A DNA stretch of 64,000 bases from Sphingomonas sp. CFBP 8760 (GCF_014841615.1 NZ_JACYUG010000007.1:62001-126000), one strand, 5' to 3'. Shown: positions 8,963 to 18,826, counted from the stretch's first letter. Numbers and translations are program-made. The notes: a model not told the origin generated them from the sequence alone.

Positions 8963-9972
8963 GAAGGCGAGCCGAGCGCGCCGATCGCCTCGGCCAGCGG
9001 CCTGATATCCGCCTCGCGCTGGTTCCACGACACCACCAGCCGCGCCTCGCCCGGCCCCCAGTCGTAGAAATCGAAGCCCTGCGCACGCAAACCGGCGGCT
9101 TCGGTAGCCGACACCCGCAGGAACACCTCGTTCGCCGCCACCGGATGCACCAGCCGCGCGCCCGCCGCGTCCGCCAGCAGCGCCGCGCCGGCATTGGCGG
9201 CGCGGCCGTTGGCCAGCCACACATCGTCCTCGACCATCGCCAGGATCTGCGCGGCGAGATACCGCCCCTTCGACAGCAGCAGCCCGGCACGCTTGCGCCG
9301 CCGGAGCGTGGCGTCGGCCAGACCGGTGTCGAAGAACACCAGCGCCTCCGCATCCATGCCGCCATTCTTGACGAAGCCGAACGACAGCACGTCCACGCCC
9401 GCGCGCCACGTCACCTCGGCCGGGGTGCAGCCGGCGGCGGCGACCGCGTTGGCGAAGCGCGCACCGTCCATGTGCAGCCGCCAGCCCCGCGCGCGGCACA
9501 GATCGCCGATCGCCGCAACCTCGTCGGGCCGATAGACCAGCCCGTATTCGGTCGCGTTGGTGATCGACACGGCATGCGGCTGCACCCGGTGGACGTCGTT
9601 CGGGATCGCATCCGCCACCGCGGCGATATCGGCGGGGGTCAGCTTCGCGCCCCCCCCCTCGGCCAGCATCAGCTTGGCGCCGTGCGTGTAGAATTCGGGG
9701 GCGCCGCCCTCGTCGTTCTGGATATGCGCGTCGCGGTGGCAGATCACCCCGCCATGAGGCGGGCACAGCGCGGCCAGCGCGAGGCAATTGGCGGCGGTAC
9801 CGGTCGGCACCCACAGCGCCCGCACCGACGTCTCGAACAACTCGGACAGCCGCCCGTCGAGCCGTTTCGACCAGCGATCGCCGTCATAGGCGGTGTCGAG
9901 CGCGTCCGCCTCCGCCAGCGCGGCGAACACGGCGGGATGGACGGGGGCGGCGTTGTCGGAAAAGAAGCGCAT
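8959..9972 (-). CDS. low-specificity L-threonine aldolase family protein
   Basis: PLP-dependent lyase expected to split L-threonine or allo-threonine to glycine and acetaldehyde. The protein is 337 residues from ATG 9972 (a GTG at 9978 is also in frame). Seen: N-terminal FFSDNAAPVHPAV, the PTGTAANCLAL cofactor-phosphate loop, the HMDGARFANA block with the PLP-ring aspartate, and SFGFVKNGGM, where Lys is the expected Schiff-base residue. The lysine context differs from classical LtaE (SxSKG) but matches an alphaproteobacterial subgroup. It couples to the EamA transporter downstream and lies 66 nt after the symporter gene. Confidence 0.85.
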   Translation of the reverse strand: MRFFSDNAAPVHPAVFAALAEADALDTAYDGDRWSKRLDGRLSELFETSVRALWVPTGTAANCLALAALCPPHGGVICHRDAHIQNDEGGAPEFYTHGAKLMLAEGGGAKLTPADIAAVADAIPNDVHRVQPHAVSITNATEYGLVYRPDEVAAIGDLCRARGWRLHMDGARFANAVAAAGCTPAEVTWRAGVDVLSFGFVKNGGMDAEALVFFDTGLADATLRRRKRAGLLLSKGRYLAAQILAMVEDDVWLANGRAANAGAALLADAAGARLVHPVAANEVFLRVSATEAAGLRAQGFDFYDWGPGEARLVVSWNQREADIRPLAEAIGALGSPS

Positions 9973-10038
9973 CGCCACGCTCTGGAAACCCCGGCCGGTC
10001 CCGTCAACAACCGTGACGTTACCGGCCGTGAAAAGCCC

Positions 10039-11340
10039 TCAATCCTCCATGATCCGGCTGTTCCGCCGCGTATCCTTCATCCGCAGGTACACCACCAGCG
10101 AGATCGCGATCATCGCGGTCACGTACCAGTAGAACCCCCGCTCGAACCCGCCGTCCTTGAAGCGCAATGCGACATATTCCGCGGTGCCCCCGAACAGCGT
10201 GTTCGCCAATGCATAGGGCAGCGCGACGCCCAGCGCGCGGATATGCGCGGGGAACAGTTCGGCCTTCACCACCGCGTTGATCGAGGTATAGCCGGTCACG
10301 ATCACCAGTGCCGCCATCACCAGCGCGCCCGCCACCCACGGATCGCGCGTCGTCTCCAGCGCGGTGAAGATCGGATAGGTGAACAGCACGCCCGCGATGC
10401 CGAACCCCACCATCAGTGGCTTGCGCCCGATCCGGTCGGACAAGGCACCCGCCAGCGGTTGCAGCAGCATGAAGACGAACAGGGTCGCGGCGTTGATCTG
10501 GCTCGCCACCGGCCGGCTGAACCCGCTCGTGTTGACGAGGAATTTCTGCATGTAGATCGAGTAGGCGTAGAAGGCGAGCGTACCCCCCGCGGTCAGCAGC
10601 ATCACCACCGCCGTCTCCTTGGGGTGATGACGGATCAGTTGCAGGAAACCCGATTTGGGCGCGTCGTTCGCCTTGGCGTTGGTGAAGCTCTCCGTCTCGG
10701 CCAGCCCGCGGCGCAGGTAGAACACCACCACCGCCAGCACCGCGCCGATCACGAACGGGATGCGCCATCCCCAGCTGTCCAGCGCCGCCTCGGTCATCGT
10801 CGATTGCAGGATCAGCAGCACCATGATCGCCAGCAACTGGCCGGAGATCAGCGTCACGTACTGGAAACTGGAGAAGAACCCGCGCCGGTCCTTACCCGCC
10901 ATCTCCGACAGGTACGTCGCGCTGGCGCCATATTCGCCGCCCACCGACAGGCCCTGCATCAGTCGCGCCAGCACCAGCAGCACGGGCGCGGCGACACCGA
11001 TCGTCTCATACCCCGGCGTACACGCGATGATGAGCGATCCCGCGCACATCAGCGACACCGACAGCGTCAGCCCCGATTTGCGCCCGTGGCGATCGGCATA
11101 GATGCCCATGATCCATGCGCCGATCGGCCGCATCACGAACCCCGCCGCGAACACCGCTGCAGCGCTCAGCAACCGCGCGGTCGGGTCCTCGGATGGAAAG
11201 AAATGCGGCGCGAAATACAGCGTGAACGCCGAATAGACGTACCAGTCGAACCATTCGACCAGATTGCCGGTCGATCCGCCGATGATCGCCTTCAGCCGAT
11301 CCTGCTGGCTGACGGGTTGTCCCGCCGTGATCGTGGTCAT
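10039..11340 (-). CDS. MFS transporter, metabolite:H+ symporter (KgtP/ProP-like)
   Basis: Twelve-segment proton symporter of 433 residues. N-terminal GNLVEWFDWYVYSAFTLYF, the loop GIYADRHGRKSGL between helices 2 and 3, and RLMQGLSVGGEYGASATYL are hallmarks of the MHS family, which takes up small carboxylates such as 2-oxoglutarate, citrate, proline or shikimate. Its start overlaps the DUF2891 stop (ATGA), making it the last gene of a four-gene run behind a 5-oxoprolinase. Uptake of a pyroglutamate- or glutamate-derived acid would fit, but this rests on context only. Confidence 0.88.
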   Translation of the reverse strand: MTTITAGQPVSQQDRLKAIIGGSTGNLVEWFDWYVYSAFTLYFAPHFFPSEDPTARLLSAAAVFAAGFVMRPIGAWIMGIYADRHGRKSGLTLSVSLMCAGSLIIACTPGYETIGVAAPVLLVLARLMQGLSVGGEYGASATYLSEMAGKDRRGFFSSFQYVTLISGQLLAIMVLLILQSTMTEAALDSWGWRIPFVIGAVLAVVVFYLRRGLAETESFTNAKANDAPKSGFLQLIRHHPKETAVVMLLTAGGTLAFYAYSIYMQKFLVNTSGFSRPVASQINAATLFVFMLLQPLAGALSDRIGRKPLMVGFGIAGVLFTYPIFTALETTRDPWVAGALVMAALVIVTGYTSINAVVKAELFPAHIRALGVALPYALANTLFGGTAEYVALRFKDGGFERGFYWYVTAMIAISLVVYLRMKDTRRNSRIMED

Positions 11341-12347
11341 TGCCCCTGTTCCCCTGCGTGATCCATATCCAGGGCCAGCAGCGCGAACGTCGCCAGCCAG
11401 TGTTCACCCATATAGCTGTCGGCCAGATGCGGCAGACTGGCAAGTAGGTGCGTTTCGGCCGTATCCTGCGCCCGTCCATGGACGGGATGATCCGCGCCCA
11501 GCCGCTCCGCGATCCCGCGCCAGCACCACGCCCGGCTGAGATTCAGGCCATCGAGATGCGCGATCTTGCCGTCGCTGCGATCGCTGACGATGGCGGGGGC
11601 GAACAGCGTCGCCGGTCGGCCGCCTGCGACATCGGGCAGGAAGCCGTCGAACCAGTCGCGGAACCCGTCCGCCGGCAGCACCGCCGCCATCAGCATCGCT
11701 TCGCACAGCGCGGGCGACAGGAATTCGTCCCCGCCCGGCTCCCACGCCTGGCAATCGCGATCCGCCCCGAACCAGTGCCGCGCCCGCTCGCCGATCAGCG
11801 CCACCAGCGCCGGATCACGCGTGGTGGCCCAGCGATGCGCCAGCACCAGCGCGAACGCGATGTTCGGGTGCGCGCCCACCCGGATCGGATAGGTCAGCTT
11901 CGGCAGGAAATCCCGGAACCGCGCGGCGAACGCGTCGGCCAGCGGCGCCAGCGCCCCGCCCCACGGATGATGCGCCGCCTCGTGATGCAGCGCCAGCAGC
12001 CACGCCCAGCCATAGGGCCGCTCGAACCCGCCCGCATCCGGCCGCGCCAGATAGGCGAGTTCGCCCGCCACCTTGTCCGCCGTCAGCATCTCGTCGGCCC
12101 GCGCCCGGATCGCCGCCGCCTCCGGCATGTCGGGGTACAGGCGCACCAATCGCAGCAACTGCCACCAGCCATGCACGCAGCTATGCCAGTCGAAACTGCC
12201 ATAGAAGATCGGATGCAGGGCGGACGGCGTCGCCGCGTCGTCCGGCCCGGCCAGCACATGGTCCAGCTTGTGCGGATATTCGCGGCCGACATGGCCCAGC
12301 GTCATCGCGGCGAAACGGCGGGCGGTCGGCAGGTCGAGGCGCATCAT
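11337..12347 (-). CDS. DUF2891 family protein
   Basis: A 336-residue, mostly helical soluble protein of unknown function. It starts with two ATG codons; the first (12347) overlaps the DUF979 stop (TGA at 12344-12346), and its own stop overlaps the symporter start. Conserved-looking blocks include HPIFYGSFDWHSCVHGWW near residue 45, ERPYGWAWLLALHHEA near 110, FLPKLTYPIRVGAHPNIAF near 145 and SDRSDGKIAHLDGLNLSRAW near 270. The many His, Trp and Asp residues and helical repeats resemble alpha/alpha-barrel enzymes, so a hydrolase or epimerase role is possible but unproven. No signal peptide was seen. Confidence 0.85.
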   Translation of the reverse strand: MMRLDLPTARRFAAMTLGHVGREYPHKLDHVLAGPDDAATPSALHPIFYGSFDWHSCVHGWWQLLRLVRLYPDMPEAAAIRARADEMLTADKVAGELAYLARPDAGGFERPYGWAWLLALHHEAAHHPWGGALAPLADAFAARFRDFLPKLTYPIRVGAHPNIAFALVLAHRWATTRDPALVALIGERARHWFGADRDCQAWEPGGDEFLSPALCEAMLMAAVLPADGFRDWFDGFLPDVAGGRPATLFAPAIVSDRSDGKIAHLDGLNLSRAWCWRGIAERLGADHPVHGRAQDTAETHLLASLPHLADSYMGEHWLATFALLALDMDHAGEQGQ

Positions 12348-13246
12348 GCGGTCATCACGTAGAGCAACAGCATGTTGAACGCGAGCAGCGGCAGCGCGGT
12401 CGGCACCTGCGCGCGGATCACCCCGTACCGGTCCTTCAGGTCCAGCAGCGCGGCAGGCACCAGATTGAAGTTCGCCGCCATCGGCGTCATCAACGTGCCG
12501 CAGAACCCCGCCAGCATCCCCAGCGCCGCGACCATCGCCGGATCGGCCCCCGCGCCGTGGATCAGCAGCGGCACCCCGATCGCCGCTGCCATCACCGGAA
12601 ACGCGGCGAAGGCATTGCCCATCACCATCGTGAACAGCGCCATGCCCACCGCATAGGCGATCACCGCGCCGGCCACGCTGCCGCCGGGGATCGCGCGGCC
12701 CATCAGCCCGCCGACCACCTCGCCCACCCCCGCCAGCGCGAACACCGCGCCCAGGCTGGCCAGCATCTGCGGCATGATCGCCGCCCAGCCGATATCGTCG
12801 ATCAGCCCCCGCCCCGCCGCGAACGCCTGGGCCGGCCGCGCCTTCAGCAGCACCAGCCCCAGCGCGAGCGCCAGCATCGTCCCCATCGCCAGCGCCACCA
12901 GCGTCGCCTGTTTCGGATCGACCAGCGTCGGCATCCGCTTGAACGCCAGCGTGCCGACCAGCGCCGCCGCCGGGATCACCAGCGCCGGCACGAATACCCG
13001 CGCCCCGCGCTCGACCGATGGCGGCGGCGTCGCCGACCGCCGCATTCGCCCCGACGCCGCGATCGTCACCAGCGCCAGCACCAGCACCCCGTTGCCGACA
13101 TCGCCCAGCCGGTCGCCCGCCAGGAACGACAGCGCGATCAGCGCATGGAACGCACCGTTCGCCCAGCGCCGCTCGACGAGCGACGAGGCGGCGAACACCG
13201 CGAACACCACCCCCGCCACCGCATAGACGAACCCGATCCCGATCAT
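12344..13246 (-). CDS. DUF979 family membrane protein (putative permease subunit)
   Basis: A 300-residue integral membrane protein with about nine or ten hydrophobic segments. The start MIGIGFVYAVAGVVFAVF overlaps the DUF969 stop (ATGA at 13246). It contains GFCGTLMTPMAANFNLVPAA and MGNAFAAFPVMAAAIGVP, regions with the Gly/Asn/Thr pattern seen in ion-transporter-superfamily permeases. DUF979 and DUF969 nearly always occur as a pair, which suggests the two halves of one transporter. Here they sit behind a 5-oxoprolinase gene, so pyroglutamate is the obvious candidate substrate (inference). Confidence 0.88.
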   Translation of the reverse strand: MIGIGFVYAVAGVVFAVFAASSLVERRWANGAFHALIALSFLAGDRLGDVGNGVLVLALVTIAASGRMRRSATPPPSVERGARVFVPALVIPAAALVGTLAFKRMPTLVDPKQATLVALAMGTMLALALGLVLLKARPAQAFAAGRGLIDDIGWAAIMPQMLASLGAVFALAGVGEVVGGLMGRAIPGGSVAGAVIAYAVGMALFTMVMGNAFAAFPVMAAAIGVPLLIHGAGADPAMVAALGMLAGFCGTLMTPMAANFNLVPAALLDLKDRYGVIRAQVPTALPLLAFNMLLLYVMTA

Positions 13247-13908
13247 GATCCGGTCCCCCGCCCGACCTTCCGCCGCGCCAGCCGCCGGTCCAGCCACAAC
13301 AGCCGCCCGCCATGGATCAGGAACGCCGCGATCGCGGTCGGGATCGCCCAGACCGATAGCTGGAACGGCTCCAGCACGATGCCATATCCCTCCAGCACGC
13401 CCTTCATCAGCAGGATCGATCCGATCGCGATGAAGATATCCTCGCCAAAGAACAGCCCGACATTGTCGGTCGCCGCGGTCATCGCGCGCACCTGTTCGGA
13501 TGCGCGCGCGTCATCCGCCGCCGCCTCCGCCATCGGCGCGACCAGCGGCCGCACCGTCTGCGCCGGCCCGGCGATCGAGGTCAGCCCCAGCGCCGCCGTC
13601 ACCTGCCGGAACAGCAGATACCCGATCAGCAGCCGCCCCGCCGTCGCCCCGCGCAATCCCGCGACCAGCCCCCGCGCCCGCGCCTGCAATCCGTGTCGTT
13701 CCAGCAGGCCGATCACCGGCAGCACGATATAGATCGCGGTGACGTAGCGCGTGTCGTTGAACGCCTTGCCGAACGTCGCCAGCACCACCACCGGCTCCAG
13801 CCCCGCCGCCAGCCCGGTGACCAGCGCCGACACCACGACCACCAGCAACGGATTGAACCGCAACAGGAAACCACCCGCGATCACCGCGATGCCGGCCAGC
13901 ACCAGCAT
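13243..13908 (-). CDS. DUF969 family membrane protein (putative permease subunit)
   Basis: A 221-residue membrane protein, partner of the DUF979 protein. The start was placed at ATG 13908 (MLVLAGIAVIAGGFLLRFNP); the frame stays open upstream only because it runs into an intergenic repeat. Notable is ATDNVGLFFGEDIFIAIGS, an acidic, polar stretch within a membrane segment, as expected for a substrate or ion site, and GKAFNDTRYVTAIYIVLP. It is the first gene of the overlapping series DUF969-DUF979-DUF2891-symporter. The region between it and the oxoprolinase gene (about 430 nt) contains only repeats. Confidence 0.88.
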   Translation of the reverse strand: MLVLAGIAVIAGGFLLRFNPLLVVVVSALVTGLAAGLEPVVVLATFGKAFNDTRYVTAIYIVLPVIGLLERHGLQARARGLVAGLRGATAGRLLIGYLLFRQVTAALGLTSIAGPAQTVRPLVAPMAEAAADDARASEQVRAMTAATDNVGLFFGEDIFIAIGSILLMKGVLEGYGIVLEPFQLSVWAIPTAIAAFLIHGGRLLWLDRRLARRKVGRGTGS

Positions 13909-13949
13909 CAGGCCACCCCGCCCGGAATGGCTGTCGATGCCCTCCCCCA

Positions 13950-14049
13950 ACCACCTCCCCGGCGAAGGCCGGGGCCCAGTTGGGCGAACCCCGCCGATCG
14001 CTCGCAAACGCCACCCCAACTCGACCCCGGCCTCCGCATGGACGGTGGT
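13950..14049. repeat. REP-like inverted repeat, family B, degenerate copy
   Basis: Left arm 13951-13984 and right arm 14013-14049 match the family found intact at 30157-30250 and 34491-34580 (core GGCCGGGGCCCAGTTGGG). The right arm carries several mismatches, so the palindrome is decayed. It lies just upstream of the DUF969 start and replaces any recognisable leader there. Confidence 0.75.
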
Positions 14050-14120
14050 GTTGACGCTATGCCGCAGAGTTTCACAACCGTCCCATCACGGCGGTAACCA
14101 CCCTGCCCGACAGAAGGAAG

Positions 14121-14304
14121 AATGGTTCGCGCGGAGGCGCGGAGACGCGGAGAAGAAGGGTGGCAGCGGTCATGGCACCGGCCGGCCAGTCGCGATCCGG
14201 CAACGACCTGCCATATCGCATCCCTGCGCCGGCGATCACCGTCCGCGCATAACGCGCCTGCACCCCTTCTTCCTCCGCGTCTCCGCGTCTCCGCGCGAAC
14301 CATT
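14121..14304. repeat. long inverted repeat, family C copy 1 (between DUF969 and oxoprolinase genes)
   Basis: Arms of about 40 bp at 14121-14160 (core GGTTCGCGCGGAGGCGCGGA) and 14263-14304 are near-perfect reverse complements around a unique centre of about 100 bp. The same arms recur at 17954-17990 and 18077-18113 on the other side of the oxoprolinase gene; the centres of the two copies are not alike. Together with the family B repeat it fills the 430-nt gap 13909-14338, in which no gene was seen. Confidence 0.8.
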
Positions 14305-14338
14305 CCCGGCTGCCGCCCTCGTAGCGCATCGGCATGGC

Positions 14339-17300
14339 TCATGCCCCATATCCCCCGCCGCCCGGCGTCTCGATCACCAGCACGTCGCCCACGCCCATGT
14401 CGATCCGCGCGGTGGAGCCCAGCGCCTCCACCGATCCGTCCGCCCGCTCGACCCGGTTGATCCCGACCCCGCCATCGCCGCCGCCCGCCAGCCCGAACGG
14501 CGCGATCCGCCGCCGGTTGCTCAGGATGCCTGCGCGCAAGAGGCTGCGGAACCGCAGCCGCCGCCGCGTACCCTCGCCACCCGGCTGCGCGCCCGTACCC
14601 CCCGATCCGCGCCGGATCGAAAATTCCTCGACCAGCACGGGATAGCGCGTCTCCAGTATCTCCGGATCGGTCAGGCGGCTGTTGGTCATGTGGGTCTGCA
14701 CCGCATCCGCGCCGGCATGGTCCGGCCCCGCCCCCGCGCCACCCGCGATCGTCTCGTAATATTGATAGCTGCCGTCGCCGAAGGTCAGGTTGTTCATCGT
14801 CCCCTGCGACGCCGCCATCGCGCCCAGTGCGCCCAGCAGCGCATCGGTCACGACCTGGCTCGTCTCGACATTCCCCGCCACCACCGCGGCGGGGAAACGC
14901 GGGTTGAGCATCGACCCGGCCGGCACCCGGATCGTCACCGGCCGCAGGAACCCCTCGTTCAGCGGCACCGCCTCGTCCACCAGCAGCCGCAGCACGTACA
15001 GCACCGCCGCACGCGTGATGGCGAGGGGGGCGTTGACGTTGGAGGGCCGCTGGTCGCTGGTCCCGGCGAAGTCGATCACCGCGCTGCCCGCTTCACGATC
15101 GACGGTCACCGCCACCGCCACCACCGCGCCCTCGTCCGTCTCATACTCGAACGATCCGTCGGGCAGGGTGCGGATCAGCCGCCGCGCCATCGCCTCGGCA
15201 TGGGCCTGCACATGCTCCATATAGGCCGCCACCACGCCCGCGCCGTGCGCGTCCGCCAGTTGCCGCAGGCCCGCCGCCCCGCGCGCGCAGGCCGCGACCT
15301 GCGCCGCCAGATCGGCCAGGTTCTGGTCGACGTTGCGCGCCGGCCATTCGCCACCGCGCAGCAACGCGGCGATCTCCGCCGTCCGCATCCGCCCGTCCTC
15401 GACCAGCAGCACGTCGTCCAGCACCACGCCCTCGTCGTGCAGCGTCCGGCTGTCAGGCGGCATCGATCCGGGGCTGGTGCCGCCGACATCGGCATGATGC
15501 CCGCGCGCCGCCACGAAGAAGGCCGGCACGTCCCCTCCCGCGAACACCGGCATCACCACCGTGATATCGGGCAGGTGGGTGCCGCCCGCATAGGGATCGT
15601 TCAGCGCATAGACGTCGCCGTCGCGCATCCCGCGCCCGTCGGCATTCTCTCCCCGACGCTCGATCACCCGGCGGATGCTCTGCCCCATCGATCCCAGATG
15701 TACCGGAATATGCGGTGCGTTGGCGACCAGATTGCCGTGGCGGTCGAACAGCGCGCACGAGAAATCGAGCCGCTCGCGGATGTTCACCGACGCCGCACTC
15801 CGTTGCAGCGCCGCGCCCATCTCCTCCGCCAGCCCCATGAACAGCCCGGCGAAAATCTCCAGCCGCACCGGATCGATCGCCGCGTCCGCGCTTGGTTTCG
15901 CCAGCGCCCGCGTGCGCGACAGCACCAGGCTGCCGTCCGTGATCACCTCGGCCCTCCAGCCCGGCTCGACTACCGTCGTCGACACCGCATCCACGATCAG
16001 CGCCGGCCCCGCGACCTGCGCCCCCGCCGCCAGTCCCTCGCGCCGGTGCAGCGGCGCGCTATGCCGCGCCCCCGCCATGTGGACCGCGACGGTATCGACC
16101 GCCGGCTGCGTCTCGGCGGGCAGCGCCGGCGCGATCTCGCCCGCTTCCGCCACTTCGATCGCCTCGACCCGCAGCAGTTCGACCACCAGATCGTCGTCGC
16201 CGACGAAGCCGAACCGCTGCCGATGCGCGTCCTCGAATGCCGCCGCCATCGTCGCGGCATCGCCCGCCGGCACCTCGATCGCCTGATCGACCCGCGCATA
16301 GCGGATCTGCGCCCATGCCTCGACCCGCACATCGACCACACCCAGCGCGCCCATCGCCTCGTCGGTCAGCGCAGCCAGCGCCGCGTCATAGGCCGCCCGG
16401 TCGCCGATCGGCGCGGCCAGCGTCGCCTGCCGCATCGCCCGCCGGCTCGCCAGCCCCATGCCCAGCGCCGACAGCACGCCCGCCAGCGGATGGATCAGCA
16501 CCCGTCCCATCCCCAGCGCGTCCGCGACCAGACAGGCATGTTGCCCCCCCGCCCCGCCGAAACACGCCAGCGCATAATCCGCGGGGTCCTCGCCCCGCGC
16601 CACCGACACCGCGCGGATCGCGCGCGCCATGTTGGCGACCGCGATCGCCACCAGCCCCTCCGCCGCCGCCTCCCGCGACAGCGCGTCCGGCATCGTCGCC
16701 AGCACCGCATCCAGCGCCGCCGCCGAAGCCGCCGGATCGAGCGGCTGGTCCCCCGCCGGCCCGAACAGCGTCGGGAACTGCCCCGGCACCAGCTTGCCCA
16801 GGATCAGGTTGCAGTCGGTGACGGTCAACGGCCCGCCGCGCCGGTAACAGGCCGGCCCCGGATCGGCCCCGGCGGATTCCGGCCCGACCAGCAACCGCCC
16901 GCCATCGAAGCGGCAGATCGATCCGCCCCCCGCCGCGACCGTATCGATCCGCATCGTCGGTGCCGCCACGCGCACCCCGCCGATCACCGCATCGTGCCGC
17001 CGTTCCAGCACCCCGGCATAAAGCGACACGTCGGTCGAGGTGCCACCCATGTCGAACCCGATCACGCGGGCGAAGCCGCTCCGCGTCGCCGTCTCCGCCA
17101 TCCCGACGATCCCGCCGGCGGGCCCGGACAGCAGCGCATCCTTGCCCCCGAAGCCCGCCCCCTCGACCAGCCCGCCGCTCGACTGCATGAACAGCGGCTT
17201 CTGCCCCGCCAGCGCCGCCTCCAGCCCCGCGACGTACCGGCCCAGCACCGGCGACAGATAGGCATCGGCCAGCGTCGTATCCCCGCGCGCGACCAGCCGG

Positions 17301-17884
17301 ATCAGCGGTGCGGTGCGGTGGCTGACCGATATCTGAGTGAAGCCCGCCGCGCGCGCCAGATCCGCCAGCCTCGCCTCGTGCGCGGTGTATCGCCAGCCAT
17401 GCATCAGCACGATCGCCACCGCGCGCAGGCCATTGGCACGGGCCGCCGCGAACGCCGCCGCCGCCGCGTCCTCGTCCAGCGGGCGCATCACGCCCCCCTC
17501 GACATCGACCCGCTCGTCGATCTCCACCACCGCGGCGAACAGCGGCGGCGCGCGCCGGATATCGCGCGCGAAGATATCCGGCCGCTCCTGATACCCGATC
17601 GTCAGCGCATCGCCGAAGCCGCGCGTGATCGCCAGCAGCGTCGGTTCGCCGCGTCGTTCCAGCAGCGCGTTGGTCGCGATCGTGGTGCCGATCCGGATAT
17701 CGGCGGGCGGCAACGGCCCCGTCGGCGTGTCCGTCAGCCGCCGGATCGCGGCGACCGCGGCATCGTCGTAGCGGCCGGGGTCCTCCGACAGCAATTTGGC
17801 GACCTTCAGCGCACCATCCGGCGTCCGCGCCACGACATCCGTGAACGTGCCGCCACGATCGATCCAGAACTGCCAGCCGCTCAT
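14339..17884 (-). CDS. 5-oxoprolinase, ATP-hydrolysing (fused HyuA-HyuB)
   Basis: Cytoplasmic enzyme opening the ring of 5-oxo-L-proline (pyroglutamate) to glutamate at the cost of ATP; related to hydantoinases and acetone carboxylases. The 1181-residue protein starts at ATG 17884 ([20 protein letters not shown], the classic Hydant_A_N opening). HyuA-type ATPase features follow: [38 protein letters not shown] and [14 protein letters not shown]. From about residue 670 comes the HyuB half with [20 protein letters not shown]. One polypeptide carrying both halves matches eukaryote-type OPLAH. A hydantoinase or N-methylhydantoinase role is the main alternative; the neighbouring putative permease genes fit either small cyclic amide. 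Confidence 0.88.
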   Translation of the reverse strand: MSGWQFWIDRGGTFTDVVARTPDGALKVAKLLSEDPGRYDDAAVAAIRRLTDTPTGPLPPADIRIGTTIATNALLERRGEPTLLAITRGFGDALTIGYQERPDIFARDIRRAPPLFAAVVEIDERVDVEGGVMRPLDEDAAAAAFAAARANGLRAVAIVLMHGWRYTAHEARLADLARAAGFTQISVSHRTAPLIRLVARGDTTLADAYLSPVLGRYVAGLEAALAGQKPLFMQSSGGLVEGAGFGGKDALLSGPAGGIVGMAETATRSGFARVIGFDMGGTSTDVSLYAGVLERRHDAVIGGVRVAAPTMRIDTVAAGGGSICRFDGGRLLVGPESAGADPGPACYRRGGPLTVTDCNLILGKLVPGQFPTLFGPAGDQPLDPAASAAALDAVLATMPDALSREAAAEGLVAIAVANMARAIRAVSVARGEDPADYALACFGGAGGQHACLVADALGMGRVLIHPLAGVLSALGMGLASRRAMRQATLAAPIGDRAAYDAALAALTDEAMGALGVVDVRVEAWAQIRYARVDQAIEVPAGDAATMAAAFEDAHRQRFGFVGDDDLVVELLRVEAIEVAEAGEIAPALPAETQPAVDTVAVHMAGARHSAPLHRREGLAAGAQVAGPALIVDAVSTTVVEPGWRAEVITDGSLVLSRTRALAKPSADAAIDPVRLEIFAGLFMGLAEEMGAALQRSAASVNIRERLDFSCALFDRHGNLVANAPHIPVHLGSMGQSIRRVIERRGENADGRGMRDGDVYALNDPYAGGTHLPDITVVMPVFAGGDVPAFFVAARGHHADVGGTSPGSMPPDSRTLHDEGVVLDDVLLVEDGRMRTAEIAALLRGGEWPARNVDQNLADLAAQVAACARGAAGLRQLADAHGAGVVAAYMEHVQAHAEAMARRLIRTLPDGSFEYETDEGAVVAVAVTVDREAGSAVIDFAGTSDQRPSNVNAPLAITRAAVLYVLRLLVDEAVPLNEGFLRPVTIRVPAGSMLNPRFPAAVVAGNVETSQVVTDALLGALGAMAASQGTMNNLTFGDGSYQYYETIAGGAGAGPDHAGADAVQTHMTNSRLTDPEILETRYPVLVEEFSIRRGSGGTGAQPGGEGTRRRLRFRSLLRAGILSNRRRIAPFGLAGGGDGGVGINRVERADGSVEALGSTARIDMGVGDVLVIETPGGGGYGA

Positions 17885-17953
17885 GCCGTCATCCGCCTGT
17901 CGTCCCCGTTCCGTCACGCCCGCGCTATCGCATCCGGACGCCCGCAGGAAGAA

Positions 17954-18113
17954 GATGGGTTCGCGCGGAGGCGCGGAGAGGGGGAGAAGAAAAAGATCAT
18001 GACGCCGAAGGCGTCTGCCATCATGCCCGCCCCCGCCGGATCATGGCCGCGCGCAAAACAGCCGACGCCCGCCACCCTTCTTCTCCGCGCCTCCGCGTCT
18101 CCCCGCGAACCCC
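17954..18113. repeat. long inverted repeat, family C copy 2 (upstream of oxoprolinase gene)
   Basis: Arms at 17954-17990 and 18077-18113 share the GGTTCGCGCGGAGGCGCGGA core of the copy at 14121-14304, with a shorter unrelated centre that includes a small hairpin (GACGCC...GGCGTC, 18001-18016). The element occupies most of the 276-nt gap upstream of the oxoprolinase start, so the promoter of that gene must lie within or beside it. Confidence 0.78.
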
Positions 18114-18160
18114 ATCCGACGCCCGCCCCACCATGCGTCACCGGCGATCGCCCCGCTACC

Positions 18161-18826
18161 TCACAGCCCCAACAGCCGCGCCACCTCGCCGAAATCGCCC
18201 GCCACCGCATCCGCGCCCAGCGCCAGCAACCGCTCCCGGTGGTCGACCGCGCAATGCTGCCCCGCGCACAGGCCGATCACGAACGCGCCGGTCTTCGCCG
18301 CGCCCGTCACCCCCACCGGCGAATCCTCGATGATCGCGCATCGTTCGATCGGCACGCCCAGCGCCGCCGCGCCGTACAGGTACAGGTCCGGCGCGGGCTT
18401 GCCGTTGGCGACATGCTCGCGCCCCGAATACAGGTGGTCGCCGAACGCGTCGCGCAGGCCCAGATGGCGCAGATGCGCATCGATCCAGTGCACCCGGCTG
18501 GACGAGACGATCGCCTTGGGCAGGTCGGCGGGCAGGCTGCGCACGAACGCCACCGCGCCCCGCACCTCGCCGACGCCCTCGGCGATCACCCGTTCGTCCT
18601 CCACCTTGCGCGCGTCATGGAACCCCGCCGGCAGGGTCGCGCCGATCCGCCGCTCGATCGCGTCGATGAAGTCGCTGCCCGACAGCCCCATATAATGCGT
18701 CATCGCATCCTCGGGCGTGGTCGGATGGCCGGCGGCGGTCAGCCAGTGTGCCAGATGCCGGTTCCCCGCCGCCTCGCTTTCCACCAGCACGCCGTCGAAG
18801 TCGAACAGGATCGCGTCGTACGTCAT
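18161..18826 (-). CDS. HAD family hydrolase (beta-PGM/phosphatase-like)
   Basis: Predicted phosphatase or phosphomutase of 221 residues. Motif I ILFDFDGVLVESE carries the nucleophile Asp and the general acid Asp; motif II is AIVSSSRVHW; motif III/IV are GKPAPDLYLYGAAALG and CAIIEDSPVGVTGAAK. The cap domain lies between residues 15 and 85, as in beta-phosphoglucomutase and phosphoglycolate phosphatase relatives. It starts within the stop of the yggS-like gene (ATGA at 18826), so the two are co-translated. Substrate cannot be read from the sequence. Confidence 0.88.
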   Translation of the reverse strand: MTYDAILFDFDGVLVESEAAGNRHLAHWLTAAGHPTTPEDAMTHYMGLSGSDFIDAIERRIGATLPAGFHDARKVEDERVIAEGVGEVRGAVAFVRSLPADLPKAIVSSSRVHWIDAHLRHLGLRDAFGDHLYSGREHVANGKPAPDLYLYGAAALGVPIERCAIIEDSPVGVTGAAKTGAFVIGLCAGQHCAVDHRERLLALGADAVAGDFGEVARLLGL

